Assembly (NCBI GenBank): GCA_963422465.1
Contig: OY730171.1
Location: forward strand, 3,658,001 to 3,722,000
Source: Lichina pygmaea
Taxonomy: Eukaryota > Ascomycota > Lichinomycetes > Lichinales > Lichinaceae
DNA: 64,000 bases
Reading direction: 5' to 3'
The notes below the pieces were generated by a model. The model saw only the letters and a list, made by a program, of their open reading frames with translations, made no database searches and was not told the DNA's origin. Shown one piece after another: positions 1 through 10,320 of this stretch. The first letter of the stretch is position 1. Every line of letters begins with the position of its first letter. The position numbers were made by a program, and so were the translations under genes.

Positions 1-1385
1 GTCGCAGGGCTGAAGTTCTCGGTGGGTTCCCACGAGTTCTCCTCATTGTCATACCCTAACCACTTGACCAGGTATTCGATTTTCCGTCCGCTTCTCCGGC
101 TGTCTAGGATCCTTTCGACATCGTACTCTTCTTTGTCGTCCTCAAAGTGCTATTCTGTTTTGATTGCTGCGTCGCTGGGTGCTGGCTCAAGCAGCAAGAC
201 GTGGAATACTCGGTGTATCCGTGCCTTTTTTGGCAGTCTCAGTCGGTAGTTGACTTCTCCAGTGCGCTTCTCAATCTCAAACAGTCTGATTCGTACATGA
301 TCCAGCTTTTTGCTCGGTCGCTTCAAGCGCAGGTTTTTTGTTGACAAATAGACCTTATCCCCCCTCTCCAGGGTTGGTCCCTTCAACCTTTTGCTGTTTA
401 GGTGGTGGCTTGTTGTCTTTTGTGCGGATTCAATTGCAGTCTTCATTTCCTCATGCATAGCAGTGAGTTTTTCGATGTTCGTTGAAGTGCCACTTCCAGC
501 CGCCATCGCTTCCCAGCGGGGGTTTCTGCCGTAGTTCGCAAAGAACAGCGTCATGCCCGTCACGCTGTGTTGCTGATCGTTGTACGCAAACTGAGCCATT
601 GGTAGCAGTTCTACCCAATCATCCTGTCGGTGGTTGACGTAGTGGTGTAGGTACTGTTCCATCGTCTGGTTTGTTCTCTCAGTTTGTCTGTCTGTTTGTG
701 GATGGTAGGCAGTAGACATCCTTGTGTCTATCCCTAGCTGTCTTGTCCACGTGTTCCAGAATTTTGAGGTGAAGAGTTTGTCTTGATCCGAGATAATCTT
801 CGTGGGTAGCCCTCGCTGGCTAACCAATTCTTTGAGCAGGACATTGGCGAGTTCGCTCGCTGTTCCTGTCTCTCGCCACAGGATCAGGTGAGCGTATTTG
901 GTGAGTTTGTCAACAACCACCAAGATACTGTCATATTTCACCTTTGTTACCGGGTCCTCTGACCTCGGCAGCTTCACCACAAAATCCATTGTGATGGTAT
1001 CCCAAGCCGCTTCTGGGAGGTCCATTTGTTGACTCTCTCCATAGGGTTTGTGGCGTGACAGTTTGTTTTTCGCACACTCTTCGCAGTTGCGAATAAATTC
1101 TGTCACTTTCCGCTTCATTCCGTTGAAGTGGTAACATCTCCGGATCTTTTCCAGGGTCTTGTCTTGCCCAGGATGTCCGTGTAGAGGTCCATCGTGATGT
1201 TGTCAAATCACGTCCTCTTGTGCGCTCTCTGGCACTTCTTCCTTGTTCGTGGCCGCAACGTTGTGGCCTAGGGTCAGGAGTGCACCCATTTCTTCAGTTT
1301 TCGCTAACTGAGGTTGAGCATAGACCAGAGTTTGTCCTTTTGTCACTAGGATTGGGTGCTCTTCTGTCGTGTTGTCTGTCGTCAT
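1..1385 (-). pseudogene. G1a integrase and chromodomain (fossil)
   Basis: 3' part of pol. The integrase core is visible in 150-1118 (minus): TITMDFVVKLPRSEDP, then IISDQDKLFTSKFW and HPQTDRQTERTNQ, the usual spacing of the Ty3/Gypsy D,D,E core, followed by the GDKVYLSTKNLR stretch of the integrase C-terminus. A chromodomain closes the protein at about 10-130, recognisable by [19 protein letters not shown]; in chromoviruses this domain guides integration to marked chromatin. The zinc-binding N-terminus lies near 1100-1300. Fossil; parts of the frame are broken. Confidence 0.9.
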
Positions 1386-1399
1386 ATCAGGCTGTCTGC

Positions 1400-2900
1400 T
1401 AAGCGTGTCCGCTCGTGTGTTTTCTGATCCTTTTCAATAGAAGATCTGGAAGTTGTATGAAGCTAAAAGCTCCGCCCATCAGACTTGTTGTCTGTTTAGC
1501 TTCTTCGTCGTCGTGAAGTAAGCCAAATTCTTGTGGTCTGAGTACACGTCCACTGTGTACTTTGCTCCTTCCAGGTAAGGTCTCCACTCCTGGAATACGT
1601 CGACAATCGCTAACAACTCCTTGTCGTGAACATCATACCTGAGTTCTGGGCCAGAGAACTTTCTTGATCAGTATGCGACAGGGTGTAGGCGGTTTTCGGC
1701 GTCTGGTTGACACAAGCAAGATCCAAGTGCTTGGTCTGAGGCATCTGTCTCCATGATGATCCACCGTCCGGGATCAAATGATGCCAGTATGGGTGCGGAG
1801 GTGAACTTCTCTTTCAGCTCCTGGAACGCTCTCTCTTGGCTGTTCCCCCATGTGAAGGTTTCTTCCTTCTTTGTTAGTTCAGTCAAGGGTGCTGCTGTCC
1901 TCGAGTACTCCTTGATGAATCATCAGTAGAAGTTCGCAAATCCCAGGAAGGATTGGACTTCTTTGAGGTTTTTGGGTGTTGGCCAGTCTTGTACTGCCGT
2001 GATCTTTGTATCGTCCATACAGATTCCTTCCGTCGTCAGGATCAATCCCAAATATTCCACTTCTTTCATGTGGAAGACGCTCTTATCAAGGCGTAACCTC
2101 ATTCCTGCTTCTTGGAGTGCATGTAGAATCTTCTTGACATGCTGTTTGTGCTCCTCCAGGGTTCCATTGGTGTAAACCAAGACATCGTCGATATAAGCGG
2201 TAACAAATATATCCAGGTATTGTCGGAGGATGGTGTTAATGAGCGATTGGAACATCGCCGGTGCATTCGTAAGGCCGAATGGCATAACAGTATACTCGTA
2301 ATGCCCGTACCTTGTATGAAAGGCTGTCTTCCATTCTTCGCCATCTTTCATCCTAACCAGGTTGAAAGCGCCTCGGATGTTGAACTTGGTAAACCACTTG
2401 GCTCCTTGGATTCAGTCCTGGATTTCCGATATTAACGGTAGTGGGTAGCGATTCTTAATCGTGATCGCATTAAGCTGCCGGTAGTCGACACACAGTCGTA
2501 ATTTGCTGTCTTTCTTTGGCACAAACAATATCGGGTATCCAGCCGGTGATGTTGAAGGTCTTATGAACCCTTTCGCTAGGTTCTCGTCCAGGTAATCTCT
2601 TAAGGCCTCAAGCTCCTTTGCTGATAGGGCGTAAATAGGGCTGTGTGTGGGTTTCTTTCCGTCTTCCAGCGGAATTTCGTGGTCCCACTCTTGGTGTTCT
2701 GGTAGCGTCGCGACTGCTTCCTCACCAAACATCTCCTGGTAGTCTTTATACTCACTTGGCAGCTGCGGTGCCTGAGTCTCGCCCACGGCGTCATGCGTGG
2801 TGCAAAGTTGATGGTTTCGGGGCTTCATCCAAGCCACATAGGCTCGCCCTTGCCGGTGGTGCTTCTTCCACCCTGCATATAAGATCTCTTTGATTCTCAC
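1400..2900 (-). pseudogene. G1a reverse transcriptase and RNase H (fossil)
   Basis: Central pol. RT is recognised at 1923-2900 (minus) by [24 protein letters not shown], the FGLTNAPAMFQ block, TAYIDDVLVYTNG (the YxDD catalytic box) and VQSFLGFANFY. RNase H follows at about 1400-1886 with IIMETDASDQALGSCLCQ and DHKNLAYF-type sequence. These domains copy the element RNA into DNA and remove the RNA strand. Broken in several places; the same region in copy G1b is at 53300-54800. Confidence 0.9.
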
Positions 2901-2915
2901 TTTCTCTGGCTCTGC

Positions 2916-3476
2916 TCAAGTTGCCAGACTCCTCTTCGGAAAGACTAGGTGCCTTCTTTTCCAGTCGATCCTTGGGTTTTGACTTTCCAACCACGGAAGA
3001 CCCAATATAACTTCATGTGGTATCTGGACCAAGTCGAATTCTTCTGATCTGATTGTCGTACTGTCGACACACAGTCGTAGGTTCTTGGTCTCCTTCGTCA
3101 CTTGTCCTTGGTTGTTGGAGAGTGGTGTCCTGTCCACTACCGTTAGTTGGTATGGATTCCTCTTTTCCTGAGTCAGGATCTTGTGCTTCCTGGCGAAACT
3201 TTCTGACATGAAGTTGCCAGTAGCTCCAGAGTCGATCATGGCGTTTGTCAGGTGCCTGTTGACTCTCATCCTGATGCGAAAATGCGGACTGCAGGCTGTC
3301 GCGTCAAGGCTCTGCTCGACCCCTTCTCTCCGGAGTGTTGTCTTGCCTGCTCTTCCGACTCCGGATTTGAAGAGCACTGCTAGTTTTTTGAACAACCAAG
3401 GCCCTGAGCCTGGCGTTCTGCCACGTGTCTTTCGCATTTTTCGGTGAAGCATAGCTCCCATGCGTCTTCTCCGCAA
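2916..3476 (-). pseudogene. G1a aspartic protease (fossil)
   Basis: Retropepsin-type region between Gag and RT. The active-site box reads TNAMIDSGATGNFMSESF, and downstream LVQIPHEVILGLPWLESQNP is the flap/ILG-type C-terminal half typical of Gypsy proteases. It would cleave the Gag-Pol polyprotein. Open over 186 codons here. Part of a broken element. Confidence 0.85.
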
Positions 3477-4924
3477 TCATCGCGTTCTTTCCCTTGCTGG
3501 CTTAGCTGGTGCTTGATGCTCCAGGCTTTCTTGTGGTATTCTGGGCCAGGGAAGTAGTGCCTTCTCCTTTTCTCTAGGAGATGTTCCTTGCAGTGGTGGT
3601 CCTCGCATCCTTTCCAATAAGGACGTCTGCAGGCCGGTGTCGTAGCCTGGTGATGGTCCACTTGCGCTGCGATGTCTCGGGGCTGTGAGATGCTGATGGT
3701 GTCGTCCACCCATCACGTCACTCTTGCTTCGCCGTCCTCCGACAAGGTCGCATCCTGTCGTCAGAGTAGTGGTGTCTCGGGAACTGGTGGCATGCCAGTT
3801 ATGTCAATCTCGTAGTCTGTTGTGTCGAATTCGGAGATCAGGTCATCCTCCCAATGAACCTTATCGATCTGGTCTTGGATTGCGTGCAGGTCCTCCAGTG
3901 ACCTCTGCAGATCGTTCTCCAGTCTTTCAATGTGCTGTCTGAGATTGTCCTCCTGTCTGAGGAGTGTTGCTTCTGACTGGTTCATGGGTAGCGTGCCTCT
4001 GGGAGCCCTCGGTGGCTCCTGAATACCCTTGCCTTTCCAGGCACCAGTGGCATTCAACTGCTTACCCTTGCCTTCTTTCTTCCTCTTGCTTTGGCAGTTG
4101 GCTGCGAGGTGTCCTACCTTCTGGCAATTGTAACACTTCCGTGTTTCCTTCTTCTTTGTTGCCTGTGGTGTTGTTGCATCAATCTCCATGGGTGTCAAGC
4201 CGTACTTGTCTTGTGCTGGCGCTGTCTTTTTGCCCCATGGCCTTGCATGCTTGCCTCACTTCTCAAGTTCTTGTTCGAATTGTCGGTCGTCGATGCGTAC
4301 CGCTGTGTCAATCATATCCTCAAGGTCGGTGGGTCAGTCTCCTCGTGCGATGTCATCCTTGACTTGTTCCTTGAGAGCTTGGTAGAATAGTGCTGTCAAG
4401 GCACTGTCTCCCCATTGCGTCCTCACTGACAACTGTTGGAACTTCGCCGCAAAGTCTGATGCTGACCCTGTCTGCCGTAGTGCTTGGAGCTTTCGTTCCG
4501 CATCTTGTTCTTCATCAATGACTCCGAAGGTCTTCTTCATCTGGGTCTTGAAGGTAGAGAATCTCCCAATGATCTGCCGTGTCATGGTCTCCATGCTAGA
4601 GGGATCTTCCTTGTTGTCGAGGAAGTCTTGTAGGTAGACATTGAACCAGGCAAATGTCAGTCCGTCCAGGTAGGAGGCTGCGAACAGCACCTTCTCCTGT
4701 TCCGTAGGGAATTGTGCGGTGTTGAATCTGTAGTAAAGCTCAAGCTGAGAGAAGAATAATTCCAATCCCCCTCGTGATCCATCGTACCTCTTCGGCGTAC
4801 CTACCTTCAACGGCTTTGGAGGTAAGGTGAGGGTGGTAGGGACAGGTGGTTCCTGGACTTGCGCCTGAGGCGCAGCCCGAACTTGGCCTGCCTGCGAAGG
4901 GGTAGGGCTGCGTGGATCTGCCAT
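3380..4924 (-). pseudogene. G1a Gag with CCHC knuckle and Cys/His-rich linker (fossil)
   Basis: Gag begins at 4924 (minus), just inside the 5' LTR. The capsid-like part is at 4334-4924 (KRYDGSRGGLELFFSQLELYYRF, retrotrans_gag-like). A zinc knuckle CYNCQKVGHLAANC lies in 3761-4198. Between the knuckle and protease, 3425-3607 holds two copies of a C-x4-C-x2-H motif (CEDHHCKEH and CFTEKCERH) separated by a YFPGPEYHKKAW stretch. The same motif recurs in family G2, so it is a shared domain of unknown role. Broken. Confidence 0.85.
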
Positions 4925-4962
4925 TGTATTGAGCCGGTGTTCTATGTGTTAGAGGCTGAAAC

Positions 4963-5375
4963 TGTTAAAGGCCAGTCCACGTTCACACAGAATGTGGGTG
5001 GTCCTGTCTTTGACTGAGGAGGGCAGGGACTCAATAGATGAATAGCAAGTGGAGTAACTCTCTTGCTATTGTCGCTCGTAATGTGCGTTCAGCCTGGAGA
5101 GCTATTCTCTCCGGCTATCTGGGTTCTTATATACAGGAGCCTGAGGGGGGGGGGTCCTCCCAAGGGGTATCAGCTTTCTGCGTGGACAAGCTGGACGAGC
5201 TGGTTACACATCGTCCACCTTGTCCACCGGGTCGGGTGAACATTGTTCCCGTGGACGAGCTGGACGAGCTGGTTACACATCGTCCACCTCGTCCACCGGG
5301 TCGGGTGAACATTGTTCCGTGTACCTCTGTACACTCGCTTCGGTCGGCTCAGCCGTTCCGGCCTGGGCCTTAACA
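4963..5375 (-). repeat. G1a 5' LTR
   Basis: 413 bp bounded by TGTTAAAGG...CCTTAACA (TG...CA with matching inverted ends). A sense TATA box lies on the minus strand (complement of CTTATATAC, 5126-5134). A tandem inverted-repeat block at 5182-5296 carries GTGGACGAG facing CTCGTCCAC; this copy has a longer unit than the two 392-bp LTRs of G1b, hence the extra 21 bp. Confidence 0.92.
5182..5296. repeat. U3 tandem inverted-repeat block in G1a LTR
   Basis: Two copies of a unit in which GTGGAC(A/G)AG...CTGG(A)C(A/G)AGCTGGTTACACATC is followed by CGTCCACC(T/C)(T/C)GTCCAC, so each unit can fold on itself. It lies between the sense TATA box and the outer LTR edge, the position of an upstream activating or operator array. 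Confidence 0.7.
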
Positions 5376-5376
5376 A

Positions 5377-6720
5377 CAAGCTGCCAAATGGATTTCTGAA
5401 AGCTCTGGGGCCCAGGTTCTGCCAAGCTCTAGCCACTCTGATCTCAACATGCTGGAAACTGGAGTACTTCCCAGAACAGTTCAAGAGTGCAAAAACAGTC
5501 TGCTTAAGGAAACCTGGCAAAGAAACCTACAACCAAGCTAAAGCCTGGTGCCCTATAGCTCTGCTGAACACAACAGGTAAACTGATGGAAGCTATTGCTG
5601 CAGCCAGACTAAGCAAAGTAGCAGAAGAAGCTAGTCTATTACCAGAAATCCAGATGGGCTTTAGGAAAGGAAGATCAACAGAGTCAGCGCTTTTCCTTCT
5701 GACCTCCCAAGTGGAGAAAGTCTGGAAGGAAGGTATAGTTGTATCTCTCCTCTCTCTGGATATCTCAGAAGCCTATGACAGAGTTCTACCTGAGATTCTA
5801 CAGCAAATTCTAGAAAGAAAAAGTATCTCTTCCTGGCTAACTTCTTGGATCTACAGTTTCTGCACCAAGCACTCTACCACTCTTGTTTTTGATAACTCTG
5901 AGTCTTTCCCTATTTCTATTCACTGTGGAGTTCCCCAAGGTTCTTCTCTATCCCCTATTCTTTTTCTATTTTATATTTCTGAACTGCATGAAACAGTGCA
6001 TACTCTCTCTTCTGGTGTTTCTGCTCTGGGATTTGCAGATGATACAAATCTGCTTGCTTTTGGTCACTCTCTGAAAAGCAACCTTCTGAAGTTGAAGAAC
6101 ACACATCTCAAATGTCTGTCCTGGACTGCAAGACATAGGATAGTCTTCTCTTCTGAGAAATATAAAATACTTTATTTTTCCAGAAGAAGATCAGACAATC
6201 TTCAGCTTCAGCTAAGACAAACACCAGAGGATTATTCTTCAAAAAGTACAGAAAGCACTTTCCTCTCTCTCTAGAACTTCCTACTCAACTTGGGACTTCC
6301 CAGTTCTCACATTATGTCTTGTGTACACTGCTATACTCAGATCTCTTCTGAGCTATGCAGTGGGGATCTGGTTCAACCCTCTAAGAAAATCTTCTAATAT
6401 CTCTTCTCTTGTTTCATTCCAAAACAGATGTCTAAGACTTATTAGAGGTGCTTTCAAAGCCACTCCCTTTTTTCTATTAGAGAGTGAGCTTTTTCTTTTA
6501 CCTCTAGATCTTTATTTCAAATTCTGCACAGTCTGTTTTCTCTCTTCCATCCAAACCTCCTCTTGAAAACTCTTCTTGACAGTACCTCTTCTACTATTTC
6601 TTCTTATACTTCTTCACTGAGGAAACCTTTAAAGGAATCATCAACTATCTCTCCAAATTGGAAATTCACTTGGTTAAGTCAAATAACCACTAACCAGGCT
6701 AGTTCAAAGAAAGAACTACA
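5377..6720 (+). mobile_element. LINE L0, first part: ORF2 reverse transcriptase fragment
   Basis: Tad-like non-LTR retrotransposon, plus strand, entering mid ORF2 at the G1a LTR edge. Readable RT motifs in 5381-6210: MGFRKGRSTESALFLL, LDISEAYDRVLP, GVPQGSSLSPILFLFYI and the catalytic GFADDTNLLAF. Compared with L4 it has lost about 85 bp near 6213, which shifts the frame, and reading resumes with YTAILRSLLSYAVGIWFNP (6321-6566). At 6720 it is interrupted by L1 and continues at 7863. The 5' part is missing, replaced by G1a; whether it resumes left of the window cannot be seen. Confidence 0.9.
6709..6720. repeat. Target-site duplication of L1, left copy
   Basis: GAAAGAACTACA, repeated exactly at 7851-7862 on the other side of L1. 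A 12-bp duplication is normal for target-primed reverse transcription and proves L1 inserted into L0. Confidence 0.9.
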
Positions 6721-7850
6721 ATTTTTGATTTGATTCTTACACTGTTTGTAGTTTTACAGCCATGCAGATCTTCCAGCTAATAGTGAACTTCTTCAGAAAA
6801 CCTTTAAAGGAATAAAAACTGAAGACAGGGAGGTGACTAGAAAGTGTAGCAAAAGGAAATCTTGTAGTGTCTGGTAGGAAAAGCTTCTAGATGTTGGAGT
6901 GTGAATAGTGAAGTTTGAAAGCCAGATTAAATTGGTTTAGTCTTTTCAAAGACATAAACCAGTACAGAAACTTCTGTAGAAGCTCTGGGTTTGAAATAAT
7001 AGTAGTGAAATCTTGGGGGTTAAAGAGAGCATGTTGTCTTTGACTTGAGTAGAGAGAGTATGAAGAGGTAATATACTTTACTGTCTTTTCTGCTTGACCA
7101 CACATACATAGGGGGGTAGGAAAGTCAGGGACTCCAGCTCTGAAAAGAAAACTTGCTAGACCAATTCTCCCAGTTCTGGTTTGCAGTAGTAGACTTGCCT
7201 CAGCTTTCTGTAGCTCTTTGTAGAGCTTTAGGTTGTTGTAGTGAGGTTTTTGGCAAAACACCTGCTATCCAGCATAGCTTTTTCTTTTCTTCTCCTCCCA
7301 TTGGTTTTCCCACTCTTTGGTAAAGAGTATTTGTAGTTCTTTCTTTGAACTAGCCTGGTTAGTAGTTATTTGACTTAACCAAGTGAACTTCCAATTAGGA
7401 GAGATAGTTGAGGATTTCTTTAAAGGTTTCCTCAGTGAAGAAGCATAAGAAGAAATAGTAGAAAAAGTACTGTCAAGAAAGTCTTTCAGAGAGGAGGTTT
7501 GGATAGAAGATAGAAAACAAGCTGTGCGAAATTTAAAATAGAGATCTAGAGGTAAAAGAAAAAGCTCACTCTCTAATAGAAAAGAAGGAGTGGCTTTGAA
7601 AGCACCCCCAATAAGTCTCAGACATTTGTTTTGGAATATGATAAGAGAGGAAATATTAGAGGATTTTCTGAGTGGGTTGAACCAAATTCCCACTGTATAG
7701 CTCAGTACAGATCTGAGTATTGCAGTGTACACAAGGCGTGCTGTGAGAACTGGAAAGCCCCAGGTGGAGTAAGAGGTTCTAGAAAGAGAAGATAGTGCTT
7801 TTTGTACTTTTTGAAGAATAATTCTCTGGTGTTTGTGCCAGTGGAGTTTG
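6721..7850 (-). mobile_element. LINE L1, 5'-truncated copy inserted in L0
   Basis: 1130 bp on the minus strand with the A-rich 3' end at left (complement reads AGTGTAAGAATCAAATC). It codes only the C-terminal part of ORF2: YTAILRSVLSYTVGIWFNP (7265-7732) and, in a second frame, LCMCGQAEKTVKYITSS (6887-7261), the post-RT C-x-C...H...C knuckle. The two stretches are in different frames, so one indel lies near 7262. 5' truncation is the usual fate of LINE inserts. The same family as L0, L4, L5, L6 and L7. Confidence 0.9.
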
Positions 7851-7862
7851 GAAAGAACTACA

Positions 7863-8485
7863 AAAGCTTTTTACTAAAGAGTGGGAAAACCAATAGGAAG
7901 AGAAGAAAAGAAGAAGCCACCCAGGTTGGCAGACTTTCTGCCCAAAGCCACACAAAGATAATCTGGAGCTCTACAAAAAGCTACAGAAAGCTGAGGCAAG
8001 TCTACTACTACAAATCAGAACTGGGAGAATTGGTCTGGCAAGTTTTCTATTCAGAGCTGGAGTTCCTGATTTTGCTACCCCTTTATGCATGTGTGGCCAA
8101 GCAGAGGAAACTGCAAAACACATCACTTCTTCATGTTCTTTTTATTCAAGACAAAGACAACAAGCTTTTTTTAATCCCCAAGACTTCACCACTATTATTT
8201 CAAACCCAGAGCTTCTACAGAAGTTTCTGTACTGGTTTATGTCTTTGAAAAGACTAAACCAGTTTAACCTGGCTTTCAAACTCCACTATTCCCAATCTAA
8301 TACCTAGATCTTTTTTCTTCTACCAGACACTTCAAGATCTTTTTTGTTATATTCTCTAGTCACACCCTGCCTTCAGTTTTTATTTCTTTAAAGGTTTTCT
8401 GAAGGAGTTCACTACTAACTAGAAGATCTGCATGGCTGTAAAGCTACTATCAGTGTAAGAATCAAATAAAATAAAATAAAATAAA
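7863..8485 (+). mobile_element. LINE L0, second part: ORF2 C-terminus, 3' UTR and tail
   Basis: Continues L0 after the L1 insertion. The C-terminal knuckle CGQAEETAKHITSSC reads at 8089-8307 and the protein end is LNQFNLAFKLHYSQSNT. The N-terminal stretch (7802-8248) is in another frame, so an indel lies between them. The 3' UTR ends in AGTGTAAGAATCAAATAAAA repeats of the pentamer ATAAA up to about 8485, the simple tail shared by all LINEs here. Confidence 0.9.
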
Positions 8486-8918
8486 TACTAGGCACATAGA
8501 CTATTATAGAGCACTACATGCTTTTCTGTGCTTCTCCACCCAGGCCCTGCCAGTAGGGCTAGCCCTACTGCTCTTCACATTATAGATGTGCTGTCTATAG
8601 ATTACTGTCAGGTGTACACCCTAGTGAGACACCTGCAGTGTGGAATGTAGTCTCTCTTGTAGGACTATTACAGGCCTACCACAGCATAATCTGTAGTCTA
8701 TTGCAGGCTCAGTACTGTAGGAACATTCTATTGCTGTGTGCAGTGATGTGTGTTGTTTGTGGAGTTTCCCAATTGGGTTTAGTGTGAGCTGCCTCTTTTA
8801 AAAGAACATCACAGAGCCCTGAAGCTCCAAATTCACTTCTTCCACAACATCAACAACAGCAAAATTTGCTGTTTTGCATGTACAACAACAGCAACAACAG
8901 CACTGCTCTTGTTGATGA
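8486..8918. other. CpG-free stretch, probable 3' terminal part of Gypsy G3
   Basis: No coding signal seen. It holds a perfect 20-bp palindrome at 8551-8570 (CAGTAGGGCTAGCCCTACTG), a short GGTGTACACC palindrome near 8611, and a TTTTAAAA motif near 8796. It lies downstream of the G3 chromodomain where the G3 3' LTR is expected, and palindromes match the U3 style of G1 and G2, but I could not fix LTR ends, so the assignment is an inference. Confidence 0.35.
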
Positions 8919-9688
8919 TCTTCTTGCCCAGTACAAACAATACCACAAAGTGGCTGGAAAGAGCAGTCCACCCCTGCAGCTGAAGGCTTGACAGGGGTGG
9001 GCCCAGCCCTGAAAGGACTATTGCATAAGTGTGGTGCTGCAGGGGCCACACTAAATCCATGCAAGCTGTCATCCAGCTCCCTGTCTGATCCACCAACTGA
9101 CCTGCCCTCAGATGACAAAATCACACTGAAGCCACCACCACCAGCCACATCAAAGTGCAGGTGTGAAGCTGAGAGTGAGGACAAGAACAAGAACAAGAAC
9201 AACAAGAGTGAAGGGGAGCTGGAGCCACCCCACCACCACTGCCACAAGCATTCAAAAGCAACATACATTCTGACTGACCACCTGTGTGCTTGCTGCATGA
9301 AGTGACTGAGTGTTGAGCCACACCTTGTTTGTAAGAAGGTGACAGAGTTGGTGTGGTGTGAGCATTGCACTGAATTGCAGTCACAATGTGACAAGGTATA
9401 AGCTCTGCTTCTCACTGCTGCCTTTGCTCACAGTTGCAGATTCCCACACTGCAGTACAGTCTCTGTGACACTGCCTTGCAAGCCACCACTGATTTCCTTG
9501 CTGCACCCACCCCTATAGCTGCCAAGTGCAAGATGCTCAAGGTGTCCATCAAGAGTTTTCATGTTGTTGTCAAGAAAAAGCAGTGTGTTCAGAAGAAGAG
9601 TGCCCACAGATTTGAGGTGATAGTACAGCTCTGTCCCACCTGCTTAATGTCTACTGCTAATAGACACAGAGTGAGCTTGTCAACATAG
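8919..9688 (+). pseudogene. Unidentified Cys-rich coding-like region, antisense to G3
   Basis: Two open plus-strand stretches, 8919-9304 and 9434-9688. The first is Ser/Pro-rich (LSSSSLSDPPTDLPSDD), then Lys/Asn-rich (DKNKNKNNKSEGELEPP), then His/Cys-rich (HHHCHKHSKATY, LCACCMK). The second has CKMLKVSIKSFHVVVKKKQ and LCPTCLMSTANRH. A GT...AG-bounded gap with a pyrimidine-rich end lies at about 9394-9433, so splicing is possible. I do not recognise the protein. Its place, on the opposite strand just beyond a Gypsy chromodomain, is the same as the antisense zinc-cluster genes of G1 and G2, but no sequence similarity is visible. A decayed host gene is the alternative. Confidence 0.4.
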
Positions 9689-10099
9689 TGTGCAAGCTAG
9701 TCACAACACAGTGTCTGGTGGTGACACTTATATGCAACCTGGTAAGTTATTCTTTGCTATTATTGTCAGCTTTGCTAAGGTGTCTTAGGTGCATGTTGAA
9801 CAGCTGATGTTCACTTCACTGAAGAGTGCCAACAAGGATAAGAAGTACAAGTTTGCTACAGCAGGTTGCCAGGCCTTGCCTCATCACTAAATTGATAGAT
9901 CAGAATTGAGAGAGTTTTTTTGTTACTTTCTAGTTCTGCTGTAATAGTTTTCCTAGTCAGTGTTTCAGCTTTTCTTGCAAGAGTCTTTTGGATATTCTTT
10001 TTTCTGTTTCCTCTTTGTAGCTACTATTTCCTCTTCATATACAGGGGGGCAGAGTTCTTCTGCAAACTCTCTTGAAGAGTAATTTTGGCAACCTTCCTG

Positions 10100-10320
10100 G
10101 AGTAGCACCTCAGGTCTTCAGCTGTCAGCTTGGGCTTGTGGGAGTAGTTCTTATAGTAGGCTTCAGTAGCCTTGTTATCCTATAGATAGTCATCAGGTTC
10201 CCAGCTATTGCTGTTCTCTGGGTAGTCTTCCCACTTGACCAGGTACTGCAAGCACCTATAACAGCAGTGACTATTAAGAACTTACTTTACCACCTATTCC
10301 TTTTTGTCTTCAACAATGAT
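10100..10320 (-). pseudogene. G3 chromodomain (fossil)
   Basis: On the minus strand around 10188-10255 the reading LQYLVKWEDYPENSNSWEP is a clear chromodomain, here the C-terminal end of a chromovirus integrase. Its sequence differs from the G1 ([17 protein letters not shown]) and G2 (YLVKWKDYPDSENTWEP) versions, which is why G3 is treated as a separate family. It is cut at 10320 by L6 and the integrase resumes beyond 13345. Confidence 0.8.
10307..10320. repeat. Target-site duplication of the L6 chimera, left copy
   Basis: TCTTCAACAATGAT, repeated exactly at 13332-13345. One duplication encloses both the LINE part and the passenger, so both entered in a single event. Confidence 0.92.

Larger units (their letters stand above)
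1..5375 (-). mobile_element. Ty3/Gypsy chromovirus fossil, family G1 copy a (cut by window edge)
   Basis: LTR retrotransposon on the minus strand. From right to left it shows a 5' LTR (4963-5375), Gag with a CCHC knuckle, aspartic protease, reverse transcriptase, RNase H, integrase and a chromodomain, the order expected of a chromovirus. Bases 1-4962 line up with 51901-56862 of copy G1b at a constant offset, so no net length change separates the two over 5 kb. About 1 kb of its 3' end, including the antisense zinc-cluster gene and 3' LTR, should lie left of the window. The right edge abuts LINE L0, into which it appears inserted. Broken, roughly 8-10 breaks in gag-pol; middle-aged by its moderate CpG decay. 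Confidence 0.93.

Noticed and set aside
5127-5312. Ser-rich and Pro-rich small frames across the G1 LTR repeats (both strands)
   Set aside because: They are low-complexity by-products of the inverted-repeat units and cross the LTR edge into unrelated sequence.
8796-8803. TTTTAAAA near 8796 as a G3 antisense TATA box
   Set aside because: Not positioned against a defined start codon or LTR edge, and such motifs are common in A/T-rich sequence.
8988-9305. Antisense G3 stretch as another Zn2Cys6 protein
   Set aside because: Cysteines are present but the C-x2-C-x6-C spacing is not, so homology with the G1 and G2 genes cannot be claimed.
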